A stretch of DNA of 64,000 nt, from positions 1 through 64,000 of the forward strand of contig MPUH01000339.1 of NCBI GenBank assembly GCA_001970955.1, in the 5' to 3' direction. Below the pieces are notes generated by a model. That model did not search any database. It was given only the letters and a program-made list of their open reading frames with translations, and was not told where the DNA came from. This document shows positions 21,130 through 31,035 of this stretch, in pieces (within the stretch, counting starts at the first letter, position 1; the number at the start of each line of letters is the position of its first letter). Made by a program: the position numbers and the translations under genes. The DNA is from Stentor coeruleus. Taxonomy: Eukaryota > Ciliophora > Heterotrichea > Heterotrichida > Stentoridae.

Positions 21130-23211
21130 ATGGTATTAGTGCAAGTGCAACTAGCAGAGTCTAATTTAAACCCTGAAGAGATTAGAAAATATATTTTGAA
21201 TATATACTGTGCGGGGGAAAGCATTGGAAGTGGGCTTTTGTCATCTGAATGGACATGTGAGATTGTTGATTTAGCCCAGGTTTTTACTATTGAGCTATAT
21301 GATGCATCTCTTTTAGCTAAAGCTGAAGTTTTTTTCCTTCCGCTCTTGGTAAACGAGACTTTTTATATCACAATACATAAACATTCAGAATCAGAAAATA
21401 TGTTTTTCAACAGTGATAAAGATGCGGCATGGGGGAAAATCAAAATAAGTCGCCTTGGAAATCTAGCAAATACTATAGAAATCTCAAAAAAACTGCTTCC
21501 CAAACCTGATAACCTAACAGAAATCGGAATAAATAAAAATCTTATCGACGATCAAATATGTCTAGAAAAATCAGGAAAATACTATGAAAGTTTAACCTAT
21601 GGGATAAACTCAAGGATAAAATACTGTGAAGCTAAAAACCTACAATCATCAGCATTTACCCAAACAAAAGAAAAATTTTTAAACGACCGGCTAAAATCTT
21701 GGGAAAGTATGAGTCAAGCTAAAATACTGTGAAGCTAAAAACCTACAATCATCAGCATTTACCCAAACAAAAGAAAAATTTTTAAACGACCGGCTAAAAT
21801 CTTGGGAAAGTATGAGTCAAGCCTTAGAATCCTGTAGCAAATCCTTATCCTCACAAAGCGACCAAATCGAAAGTCTGATCACAGAAAACTCTAAACTTAA
21901 AAAACATTAAACTTTCAAATACAGAAACTCTTAGAACAAAACCAAGAACTCCAAGAACATCTTCACAGTTTCCAAACAAACAAAGTTCAAGGCCAAGAAA
22001 AACTTGATCAGTGCAGTCAAAGCTTTACCTCTGCAGCTCAAGAATTAGAAAAAATAATTCAAGACCTGACAGTTGAAAACGAAAACAAAGCTAAAAAAAT
22101 CCAAGATCTTGAAGAAACAAACAAAATCTTGATATCCTCTAACGCAAAACTTAATATCGAACTTGCTAAACTTACCTGTGAAAACACTCAGTTCCAAACT
22201 GAAAAAAGACTTTCATCACAAGTATCTCTTGAAAAAATCTCCCAAGCCATAAGCCAAAAAAACATATTTTCAGAAGATAAAGAACAAGACCATACTGTTC
22301 GTGTACTCAGCGAAAGAGTTAAAATTAAAACCCTTGCCGACCAAAACGCTGAGCTTCTAAAAAAAATCAATTCTTTAAACAATGAACTTAAAGAAGCTAG
22401 GGAGGATTTTGAAAACCAAGGTGAAGTTCTTAAGCTCATATCAATAACCTCACAAATTAATACAACCAATGGTAAACTTGCTTGTCTTCCAAGCATAGCT
22501 GCTGATGCCCAAGAAGTTGCTATTCAATTAATAAAACTTAAAGAGATTTCAACTAACTTTGAAAGGTCTTTCTACAAAGATAATGACTCAATATTCACAA
22601 GATATCATCGTCTAAATCAAAGGGTGAGATTTTTGCATAGGTTTTTAGAAAAAGCGTTAAAAACTATGCTTGATAAAAACTGTGAGATTTATTTACTAAG
22701 AAATATTGCTTTAGATGCCCAAATGGAAAAAATGTATTATGCCCCAGTAAGAACAGACCCTGTTGATTTATGTATGGGAGAATTTGTGAATAATAGAGTC
22801 CCACCTTTAGCTATACCTTTGGTTAGAGAAGATACAGGGATTTATTTGTTTAACTCTAGAAAAATCAAAGTGAAAATTGAAAACAACAAAGTCATAGTCA
22901 GACTTGGAGGAGGATTCCAAGGGATTGAAGAGTTTATTAACGAAAACATGCAAATAGAAGTTGATAAGATTGAAGAAAGGAGAAAATTCGGTGCTTCAAA
23001 GTCTATAAGAACTATTGTAGATCAAGATATGAACAATTTAGGCCTTCCAACTTTTTCAGACCCGCTTCCTGCAACTTATAGTGGTGAAAACTCACTAACA
23101 AACTCAGCCAATAATAGTTTTATTGGAAACCCTCAGCCTCAGAAGAAAAAATTTCCTTTACCCAAAGAGATTAACAGGGCATATCATCAGAGAAAAAAAA
23201 CACTTAGTTAA
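21130..23211 (+). CDS. C2-like, coiled-coil and GAS2 (GAR) domain protein
   Basis: ATG 21130 to TAA 23211, about 659 residues once two faults are discounted: a 103-bp tandem repeat (21618-21823) and one missing base in the A run 21899-21904; together these restore an exact multiple of three. The N-terminal 130 residues (LVQVQLAESNL, CEIVDL, IELYDASLLAKAEV) look C2-like. A long heptad-rich coiled coil follows. Near the C-terminus, GIYLFNSRKIKVKIENNK with RLGGGFQGIEEFINEN matches the Gas2-related domain (VRVGGGW..L..FL), which binds microtubules. A Ser/Asn-rich linker and basic tail end the protein. A microtubule or cortical cross-linker is the likely role by inference. C2 assignment is tentative, GAR fairly strong. 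Confidence 0.75.
21618..21823 (+). repeat. 103-bp tandem repeat that breaks the reading frame
   Basis: 21618-21720 and 21721-21823 are the same except at the last base. The first copy runs into TGA just after the join; with one copy discounted, the frame continues. No N marks the join, but the size is like the N-flanking repeats, so an assembly error is likely. Confidence 0.9.
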
Positions 23212-23258
23212 TTTATATAATGGATAAATAATAAAGCTTTTTTGATGTAAAGATATTA

Positions 23259-24449
23259 CTACTTAAGCTCAATTATTGGTGCTGAAGGAGCTGATGGAGA
23301 TGGGGCAAATGGTTGAGCAGAATCTTTGACTAGCAGAGGCCGGGTTATTTCATTTGGTCTTGCTTTAGGAGTGTTTGCTATAAGGTAGATATAGTATGGG
23401 AATATGATGATTTTCATGCAAAAGTCGATTTTTGACTTGATAACCATTAATGAACAGAAGATTCCGGCAAGAATTGTATCTTTACCTGCCATTTCATCTA
23501 CATATGTATCAACTTCATTGACAATAAACCACATGTATGTGCCCACAACAATAGTGCAAGCTGTCTACATAACTCTTACCATCATGCCAATATCGAAATT
23601 CGCATATGTGAACGTCAAATAAAATGCTTCAAAAGCTAAATATATAGCTGTGCACATAATAACTCCAATCAAAGCGACAATCCTACCAAGCACAGCTTTA
23701 TAATTATCCATCATGCATTGTGCTAATCCAGCTGTCAAATAAATCCCAATAATCACTTCAATAAAGCTCATAACAATATACTTCAAAGTCAAATAAGGAA
23801 CCAGACAAATAATCATAACTCCTTCAGCTGTTAATGATAGCATAATAAGGAAAAAGCAAGATGCAGAAATCCTAATCCTAGCATTGAAAAACGTTAAAGC
23901 AAGGTAAATAGCAGCATAAACCCCTACTGCTGAAAGGAAAAAAGACCACCAATTTGTTTCAACTAATGTCCTTAATTCAGTAAAAAGTTTTAAATCGTAA
24001 ATCAATGATTCAAAAATCGCTGATGCTAAGAGGAAAATATTCTGTGAGCCTAGAAGTAATAAAATAAATGAGTTCAAAGTGAGGTCTTCAGGGATTTTTT
24101 TAGCTTTAATACGTTCTTTAAAAGATTGGGGTATTGAGTTATCAATCGATACAATTTGTTTTTGCTGAGATTGAGGGACTAAGTCAGTAATAATTGGAAT
24201 TGATGTGACATTTAATGGTGGCCTTTCTTCTACTGGTTGAAATATTGCCTTTTGTGGACTTGTTACCATAACACTTTCACGGGGCTCTTCGTAGTCATAT
24301 CCAGGAGCCTGTGAAAATCTTGGGTAGTCAGCTTCGCTTTTTCCTTCTTCAGGATCTAATGTCATCCTTGGGGGTTCGATTTTTTCGTATCCAACCACTT
24401 CTTCATCATTTTCATCAAGATCTCTGACCTTTACTTCGACCTCTACCAT
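23259..24449 (-). CDS. Lifeguard/TMBIM-like seven-TM protein
   Basis: Two exons with a 15-nt intron at 23565-23579; 391 residues from ATG 24449. The first 130 residues are acidic and Pro-rich (cytosolic), followed by about seven hydrophobic segments. The region LSLTAEGVMIICLVPYLT followed by a TM, then CMMDNYKAVLG, aligns by pattern with the TMBIM motif FTxxxGxxxSxYxxxxVxxAxxxT. The late segment YMWFIVNEVDTYVDEMAGKD takes the place of LxYDTQxxxGG. TMBIM proteins are ER/Golgi calcium-leak and anti-death factors. The C-terminal tail has Pro/Ala/Ser repeats (APSPSAPSAP). Family assignment is moderate. It is convergent with the GAS2-domain gene, 47 bp apart. Confidence 0.6.
23565..23579 (-). other. 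15-nt intron
   Basis: GTAAGAGTTATGTAG on the - strand, phase 0; removal joins two membrane-protein frames. Confidence 0.88.
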
Positions 24450-24963
24450 TTATATCGCCTACTGTAGATAATAAAATTTTTGCTTTATGGATAGGTTTTA
24501 TGATTTAAATATGCTTTAGTATAGAGATTTTTAGGGTATTGAGATTTATAGAATTAAAATGTATATGAATTATAAGGTTATTATCTACAATTAAAGATTT
24601 AAAAAATTGATAATAAAATGTAATAAAATTAGGTAATACATGATTATAGATAGAAATTATATAGATGAACAGCAAGATAATGATTGTAAAATGATTAAAC
24701 CTATGGAATTGTTTATAAGGATTTTAGTTGAAGAAGTTAAGATGCAGATTTTTTTATTTAGTATGCTAGAATAAATGCAGATAAGCATTTTTCACAGCTT
24801 TTATTCAAATACTCACACAAATTGCAAAAAGTAGAGTCACTAATATTTCATGTCTCATTAGCTAGCATTTAAATTTCACATTAAAATTATCAAATATTCA
24901 AAATCTTTAACACAAAATGCAATCCCATAGAAAAATTAACTTTTTTCCTTATATAACTTCGCA
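24450..24963. other. Divergent intergenic spacer
   Basis: About 510 bp, left side G-rich, right side C-richer. No gene seen; likely both promoters. Confidence 0.5.
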
Positions 24964-25773
24964 ATGGATGATATTCCCCCTTGCAAGAGACAAAGAGAGC
25001 AAGAGATTGAAAAAAATGAGCGTCCAAGAAGGAATCGGGTGCCAGTCTTGCGTAAAAGCCATAGTTTGCACGACCTAGTGCCACTAATAGCCGCTTCAAG
25101 TTCAATGCCAATGGTAATAGTAGATGCAGAGGCCATGATGATCATGAGTTTACACTCACATCTCTGCAGTGACGAAGTTATTGGATGGATGGCTGGAATC
25201 ATAGACCCAAATTGTATCCATATTCAAAAAGCTTTTCCCGTCAAAGCTCTTGCCCATGAAAACGGGCGCATAAATGTTGAAATGGACGTAGAAAACGCAC
25301 TCACTGTTAGGACTGAAATTGAAGAAATCGGCCTGAAAATCGTTGGCTGGTATCATTCTCATCCAACATTTGAAGTTACCCCATCCTTAATGGATATTGA
25401 CAATCAAATCAACTATCAAAATATATCAACTGAATACTTTTTAGGGGGAATCATAAGCCCGTATATGTCGACGCATAAACTTGAAGGACTTTTTACGATA
25501 TTTCATGTTAAAAAAAACCAGGAAGAACATAAAAGGAATGGATACCACCCGGCTTATTCAATAAAGTTCAACGTTAAATCTAGTGAAATATCCCAAAAAT
25601 GTGTTGATTTTGCTGTGGCTCTTGTGAATGATTATAAAGGACATAAGAAGTTTGTTTTGCCGAGTAAGAAGTGGAAGAAAGGCTTGACGATTATTCAGAA
25701 AATCAGCAAAGCCTTGGAATATTTTGGCTTGACTACGGAACAGATCTCACAAATTTATAATGTTCTTATATAA
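24964..25773 (+). CDS. JAMM/MPN+ metalloprotease, MYSM1/MPND type
   Basis: 269 residues from ATG 24964. After a basic head (RRNRVPVLRKSHS), residues about 45-200 form an MPN domain. The full JAMM zinc signature is present: Glu in SDEVIGWMAG, then HSHPTFEVTPSLMD (His-x-His-x7-Ser-x2-Asp). MSLHSHLCSDEVIGW and VGWYHSHP followed by PSLMDIDNQ are closest to MYSM1 and MPND. The intact motif predicts an active isopeptidase. The SWIRM and SANT domains of MYSM1 are absent, so a chromatin role cannot be assumed. The last 60 residues are helical and basic. Confidence 0.9.
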   Translation: MDDIPPCKRQREQEIEKNERPRRNRVPVLRKSHSLHDLVPLIAASSSMPMVIVDAEAMMIMSLHSHLCSDEVIGWMAGIIDPNCIHIQKAFPVKALAHENGRINVEMDVENALTVRTEIEEIGLKIVGWYHSHPTFEVTPSLMDIDNQINYQNISTEYFLGGIISPYMSTHKLEGLFTIFHVKKNQEEHKRNGYHPAYSIKFNVKSSEISQKCVDFAVALVNDYKGHKKFVLPSKKWKKGLTIIQKISKALEYFGLTTEQISQIYNVLI

Positions 25774-26134
25774 GAATATGTGTTATGTGGGCTTTTTTGA
25801 CTATGATAATAGGGTTAGTAATGTATGGTTTGAGTGAAGGTTGATTGAGGAAGTATGGATAGAGATTTTAATAGTGAATATGGTAAAAAAATATAGAAAA
25901 GGGGTGATGATCGAAGATGTTGTATTGATCAAGGATGAGTTTAATGATTTGAGAATTTTTAATATTAATGATATTGATTTGACTTAATTTGGTAGTAGTA
26001 AATTAGTTTGGATTATAAGAGATTGTTAGTTTTGAATATTTTAGTTGAGTTTATTTAGAAACTTAACCGAAAAACCTAGAATTGCATGAAAACTCTTAGC
26101 AATTTTGTGTTATAAAAATAATTTGAATATTAAG
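25774..26134. other. Convergent spacer with G-to-C skew switch
   Basis: Strongly G-rich to about 26050, then C-rich. No gene. Confidence 0.55.
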
Positions 26135-26377
26135 AAATGAAATGCCATTAAAACATCTTTAAGCATAAAACTTAATCTTATTATTAATAACTTGTATCAA
26201 TTTTACACTCTATTTTTCTCTCACAACTTAGTCTTATTCTTATTNGCCTTTATTTTTTTCTACCATCAAAATGAAATGCCATTAAAACATCTTTAAGCAT
26301 AAAACTTAATCTTATTATTAATAACTTGTATCAATTTTACACTCTATTTTTCTCTCACAACTTAGTCTTATTCTTAT
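26135..26377. repeat. Direct repeat of about 110 bp around a single N (assembly join)
   Basis: 26135-26244 reappears at 26268-26377, with N at 26245 and 22 unique bases between. The second copy runs into the 3' end of the phosphatase gene. Confidence 0.88.
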
Positions 26378-27557
26378 TCAAATATTCCTGCATATAATCT
26401 TCATAAAATGTACTCATATGAAAAACTTCTCTATTAACAACCCTAATATCCTCAGCAGTGGCCAAAACTTTCAAATAATCCATAAGATTATACAATTCCC
26501 TATCAGTAGGGTCATCATACCAACTTATAATCGGAATACCATTTTCAAGTTGATAAGCAAAAGAATAAGCACAATTATCAACAATAACCGTATCTTTCAG
26601 TTTCCGATCCTTTAAAATTCTCAAATCTTTTATATGCATCCCTTCAATCACTATACAATTTTCTCTATATAGTCTAAAATTTATAAACTCATTCTGTGGA
26701 TCTAAATAATCAAGTATTGCATCAGCATAATATTTATGTGAAGCTGTAAAAACTATAACTTCAAAATACTTTGCTGCTTCTTGTAAACATTCTCTAGCAA
26801 AAGGTCTTATATTGACCCCAGCATCTACAGTTTCCCCATTAGGAAAATGTATATTCACAATAACATCTGCAGTGTCAATACATCCATCAACACAATGCAC
26901 TAAGGTTTCATCAAGATCAAATACTATAGTTTTTTTGTTTTCGTAAATTTTTTTTCTTGGGATTATAACTTTTTTCTGTTGTAAAGCTAATAAGTCAGCT
27001 TCAGGAAAAGTTTTTATAATTTTCGCAGCTTGGAAGGTTTGGAAAAGATGCTCTTTATAGGTTTTTTCGCTGTTTTTAACTGTGGGAGGTTTGGATTTGT
27101 GTAATCTTTGATGTGGTTGTTTGACATTTGATATAAAATTAGCTAATGAGTTAGATGAAGTCAAAGAATGACCATGTTTTGGTTGATATTTTGTTGTAAA
27201 GTTGCTGTTTTTTGATATAAATGAGTTTTGCGTTGATGAGGTCTCAGCTATGGGTTTTGGGGTATATGAAAGTGGTCTAGTTGTGTTTAAGACTTGAGAA
27301 TTGTGTGGAGCTAAAGGAGACTTTGACTTGGTTTTTGAAGAGCTTCTGGTCTTTTCAGGGCATAAAGTGTTGAAGATCTTCATGTAAGGTTGTCGAGATA
27401 TCGAAGAATTCGATGAATGTCCACGAGTAAGCCCTGGCTGCAAAAGGGGCTTTTTGTCACCTAACTGATCTGGTATGTTTTCAATACCGAGACGTGAAAA
27501 AAACCCTGGCTTTTGACTTTTGGTGAAATTTTTAAGTCTTCTTTGCGATCTGGACAT
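26355..27557 (-). CDS. SCP/CTDSP-like HAD phosphatase (FCP1 homology domain)
   Basis: 400 residues from ATG 27557. The first 190 are low-complexity, Ser, Lys and Gln rich. The C-terminal 200 form an FCP1-homology domain with the catalytic DLDETLVHC near residue 213 (DxDxT/V), then NIRPFARECLQEAAKYFEVI, VFTASHKYYADAILDYLDP and the second acidic motif VIVDNCAYSFAYQLENGIP, all typical of small CTD phosphatases and Dullard-like enzymes. The family dephosphorylates RNA polymerase II CTD or other Ser-phosphoproteins. No BRCT domain, so it is not FCP1 itself. Confidence 0.93.
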   Translation of the reverse strand: MSRSQRRLKNFTKSQKPGFFSRLGIENIPDQLGDKKPLLQPGLTRGHSSNSSISRQPYMKIFNTLCPEKTRSSSKTKSKSPLAPHNSQVLNTTRPLSYTPKPIAETSSTQNSFISKNSNFTTKYQPKHGHSLTSSNSLANFISNVKQPHQRLHKSKPPTVKNSEKTYKEHLFQTFQAAKIIKTFPEADLLALQQKKVIIPRKKIYENKKTIVFDLDETLVHCVDGCIDTADVIVNIHFPNGETVDAGVNIRPFARECLQEAAKYFEVIVFTASHKYYADAILDYLDPQNEFINFRLYRENCIVIEGMHIKDLRILKDRKLKDTVIVDNCAYSFAYQLENGIPIISWYDDPTDRELYNLMDYLKVLATAEDIRVVNREVFHMSTFYEDYMQEYLNKNKTKL

Positions 27558-28254
27558 TTTAATTAATTATTTTACTGTTGGGGAATTTTTCTGTTAAAAT
27601 TTCAAAATTTTCTATGAAGTTTGTAGGCTGTTTTGGAAATACTTTTTTTATGAGTGGAAGGAAATTGCTGAAAAAAAAATTGTGATGTTAGATGGTTATA
27701 TGAGGGAGAAAGTTTTTCTGATGATTTTTGTTTTATTAAATATGATTTGGTTTTGAAAATTACGACTAATGGATTTTGTGTGAGTAAGAGTAATTTTTGG
27801 AGAAATGATGGGTTGAACTCGGATGGTTTAGGGGAAATTATTGATTCGAACTGCATTTTATATGGATAAAGTATACTGATTTACAAGATATTAGGAATTG
27901 GTTATAATGATATTTTTGATAACAGTTTATAATTATGAAAAATCATAGGATTATTATATGTCAAACATAGATCTCGCTAAATAAACCTATTTTATTTCCC
28001 AAAAATATTAATTTCTTAAATCGCAACTCAGCTTCAAAAAATATTATTCTCCAATAAATCTTCAACTAAATCTTCTATCAAAATCTTCAACAGATAGTCT
28101 TCACACACATCATCACAACTCATTTTCTAAAAATTACAATATCCACTTTACCCATAAAAAACTTTAACCCTAGCCTATCTAAAAAATCTGATAATGGGAT
28201 GATTAATCGTCCATTATCCAAAAAACCTAACTTTTGACAAATAATTAACTATAC
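27558..28254. other. Intergenic spacer between two - genes
   Basis: G-rich to about 27950 then C-rich on the + strand. A - strand frame at 27602-27856 is open but AT-driven (Lys, Phe, Ser, Gln) and I do not accept it. Confidence 0.55.
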
Positions 28255-29274
28255 TTATGCTGGGGGTTTAGGGGTTTGTCCAGTACTCGCATCAGCCGTC
28301 GCACTTTGCTGTGGTTTTCTAACAAGCAGTCTTCCGAATCCTTGATTCTGTTTCAACACAATGCTATCTCTTATTTTCTGTAACCTTTCCAAGTACTTCT
28401 TCCCAGTCTCAGAATGCCCATATTTTTTAATCTCTTCTCTAACATCTTGTACTCTATCTTTAACCAAATGCTCTAAAAATGGAATAATCTCAATTAAATA
28501 CTTGTCTTCTTTATCTCCATTGAACTCAGGTAATAATATTGCGTTATCTTCTTGAAGTCTGATCATTTTAGGGCTTTTGTCAAGAATCACAACATTTTTC
28601 AAATCCCTGTTAAGGTATTTCAGGTCTTTAACAAATTCTCCATCTCGATAACATAAGCACTCACGGCCCATTCTTGCAGAAAAAATCCTATGATTCGGGT
28701 CTAAACTTTCTGTAAGTTGACTCATAAACATAGTTTCTTCTTCACAGAGGATTACAACTTCATACATTTGAGACATTTTGTTAAGAAATTCAGTCAAACC
28801 TGGTCTTTTCATTATGACATAACCTTGGCCAAATTTGTATTCTGTAGATAAAATCGTACCTTTTAAGTCAAGGACTAAAGTTTTAGGTAAAGGATACCCA
28901 GGAGGCATTTTTGGTAGGTCAGGAAGAAGTTTGTCAAGTGGAGGGTCAACCATTAAACTTTTAATTCCTAGAATTGTATCATCAGTCCATTTTACAGCTT
29001 TTACAAATGTTGGGTATATTAATGCTTGTGTCATATAGTCTTTGTTTGTTTTATAGTGGTAATAAGTGTAACCAAACAAACAGATTGTGCTATAAGAGAA
29101 TATACGCCAAAGGGCACGAACAGCTCGACGGAAAGGAGTATTCGACTTGGGCACATGGGTAGATTGAATGTTATCATTGCTGAATAAAAGATCGTCATCA
29201 GATTCTTCCATCCGATTTGGCCTTGAAGAAAATCTCCTTATTATGCTCATTGTCCTTGCCCTATAAAGAAGCAT
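28255..29274 (-). CDS. TIM50: Mitochondrial import receptor subunit Tim50
   Basis: 339 residues from ATG 29274. An Arg-rich amphipathic start (MLLYRARTMSIIRRFSSR) fits a mitochondrial presequence. One TM helix (YSTICLFGYTYYHY) is followed by an intermembrane HAD-like domain. GQGYVIMKRPGLTEFLNKM, SLDPNHRIFSARMGRECLCY, DGEFVKDLKYLNRDL and NAILLPEFNGDKEDKYL align with Tim50. The phosphatase signature is DLKGTIL, lacking the catalytic DxD, as expected for a protein that binds presequences rather than acting as an enzyme. It hands preproteins to TIM23. Confidence 0.92.
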   Translation of the reverse strand: MLLYRARTMSIIRRFSSRPNRMEESDDDLLFSNDNIQSTHVPKSNTPFRRAVRALWRIFSYSTICLFGYTYYHYKTNKDYMTQALIYPTFVKAVKWTDDTILGIKSLMVDPPLDKLLPDLPKMPPGYPLPKTLVLDLKGTILSTEYKFGQGYVIMKRPGLTEFLNKMSQMYEVVILCEEETMFMSQLTESLDPNHRIFSARMGRECLCYRDGEFVKDLKYLNRDLKNVVILDKSPKMIRLQEDNAILLPEFNGDKEDKYLIEIIPFLEHLVKDRVQDVREEIKKYGHSETGKKYLERLQKIRDSIVLKQNQGFGRLLVRKPQQSATADASTGQTPKPPA

Positions 29275-29334
29275 TTTTATAATATATAGAGATTATGAGG
29301 ATGATTGGGATTTTAATTGATTTGATAACGTTTT

Positions 29335-29569
29335 TCATATGAAAAGTTGAAGATGACTTATTAGATTGATTTAAGATTTTTTTATTGAATTTGGAGGATG
29401 TGGTTATGATTCAGAGTTAAAGGATTTAATATGAGGAGGTAGATGAAGATANTCATATGAAAAGTTGAAGATGACTTATTAGATTGATTTAAGATTTTTT
29501 TATTAAATTTGGAGGATGTGGTTATGATTCAGAGTTAAAGGATTTAATATGAGGAGGTAGATGAAGATA
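29335..29569. repeat. Direct repeat of 117 bp around a single N (assembly join)
   Basis: 29335-29451 and 29453-29569 differ at one base and flank N at 29452, in the divergent spacer 29275-29826, which holds no gene. Confidence 0.9.
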
Positions 29570-29826
29570 AATTAATATTCTATTTTCATAATATGAGATA
29601 AATTTGCTTAGTTTAAATAGCAATCAAAAAAAGTATTAGAAGCGATTGAAGAATAATTAAAAAGTGAAGTTATTGGAAAATTAATACATTGATCAACTAG
29701 AATAGTATTATTATTGGTTTATTAAATGTTTAAGTAAACCCTCCGCTTGAGCATTGCTTTATGATTGCTTAAAATTGCTTAACTCTGAGATCATAAATAC
29801 TAGCCTTACAAATATTTTATAATATA

Positions 29827-30390
29827 ATGTCAGAAATTACAAAACAGATCTGCCCTGGGTTTTATCTGCGGATTAACAAAAGATTATTGGAGCATACAAT
29901 AGACTTTACTCTTGATAATCAGACTGAGTTTATATACTTGTTTCAATTCCTTATAAAAGATCAAGTTAATGTTCGTTCTGCTGATGACGAAATGGAAAAA
30001 TATGTTAAAGTCCTGCCAAATACATGTTTTTCTTTTATGCAGCTGATTATTGAAGGATCTTTTAATTATAAATACGAGTTTAAGTATCAGAAACTCAAGC
30101 CAGAGCCGGTGATTAAGCAAGTTGAGATCACTCAAGACTTAGTTTTGTATATAAACCAGCATGACACAGAACAGAAAATTGTTTATGAATTACAGAACAA
30201 ATCAGAGAGTTTAGTCCATTTTGAACTTACAATTTTGGAGCTTTCTGGGATTAGGTCGCTAAGTGGGAAGACTTTATTTGTTGTGGATGTCCAGCCTGGT
30301 GATAAGAGTGAAGTGTGTGAGCTTAACTTTGATGGAGCTTGGAGTTATAAATATAGTTATACTTATAGTTTTAGGGGTTTTTTGATATAG
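29827..30390 (+). CDS. Two-repeat beta-sandwich-like protein, hypothetical
   Basis: 187 residues from ATG 29827 to TAG 30390. Two halves of about 85 residues are similar in pattern. The first has FTLDNQTEFIYLFQFLI, VLPNTCFSFMQLIIEGSFNY and EFKYQ; the second has YELQNKSESLVHFELTI, VQPGDKSEVCELNFDGAWSY and YTYSF. Each half runs N-x-(S/T)-E, a strand, a (L/Q)P turn and closing aromatic strands, which suggests two copies of a small beta-sandwich. No catalytic residues or signal peptide. I do not recognise the family. Confidence 0.65.
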   Translation: MSEITKQICPGFYLRINKRLLEHTIDFTLDNQTEFIYLFQFLIKDQVNVRSADDEMEKYVKVLPNTCFSFMQLIIEGSFNYKYEFKYQKLKPEPVIKQVEITQDLVLYINQHDTEQKIVYELQNKSESLVHFELTILELSGIRSLSGKTLFVVDVQPGDKSEVCELNFDGAWSYKYSYTYSFRGFLI

Positions 30391-30502
30391 AATTGAAAGA
30401 AAGGATTTTGAAAATTCTTTTAGGATTTGGTATATAAGGGTTTTTTGAGTGATGTTGGACTTTAAGAAGTAAATTTTTATGTTAAAGGGATGAATAGGGT
30501 AT

Positions 30503-30682
30503 TTAAGTTATATATGATAAAGATTAGGTTTTTAAAGGGTTAATGGAATGGTAAGGGTTTTTTAAGAAGAAAGATTTAAATTATTAGGGTAATTAAGTTA
30601 TATATAATAAAGATTAGATTTTTAAAGGGTTAATGGAATGGTAAGGGCTTTTTAAGAAGAAAGATTTAAATTATTAGGTTAA
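30503..30682. repeat. 90-bp tandem repeat in spacer
   Basis: Two units (30503-30592 and 30593-30682) are about 95% identical, starting TTAAGTTATATAT. They lie in the G-rich left part of the convergent spacer. Confidence 0.8.
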
Positions 30683-30893
30683 TTAAGTTAGACATATAAG
30701 AGGGTTTTTAAAGCATTTTTATATTTTAGATTGATTATCATTCGAAATTACATAAAAGCAAAAATGAAANGCTTTTTAAGAAGAAAGATTTAAATTATTA
30801 GGTTAATTATGTTAGACATATAAGAGGGTTTTTAAAGCATTTTTATATTTTAGATTGATTATCATTCGAAATTACATAAAAGCAAAAATGAAA
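30647..30893. repeat. Direct repeat of 123 bp around a single N (assembly join)
   Basis: 30647-30769 and 30771-30893 are nearly identical around N at 30770, overlapping the 90-bp tandem repeat. The local repeat probably caused the assembly break. The spacer 30391-31035 has no gene. Confidence 0.88.
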
Positions 30894-31035
30894 CATTCAT
30901 AAAAACAGCATAATTTTGTAGCTAACAATATTAGAATTTATTTAAAATCAATAAACTCAACATAAATTTCAAATCAACTCGCAAATCCTAAATAATCCAA
31001 TTTTATCTATAAACAATACTTAATCTAGCATTATT

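Noticed and set aside
27602-27856. 84-codon - strand frame between the phosphatase and Tim50 genes
   Set aside because: It is made of Lys, Ser, Phe, Gln and Leu as expected from the C-rich antisense of G-rich spacer, with no domain sense.
30503-30893. Minisatellite or regulatory repeat array
   Set aside because: Only two 90-bp units plus an N-flanked copy; more likely a small duplication that confused the assembler.
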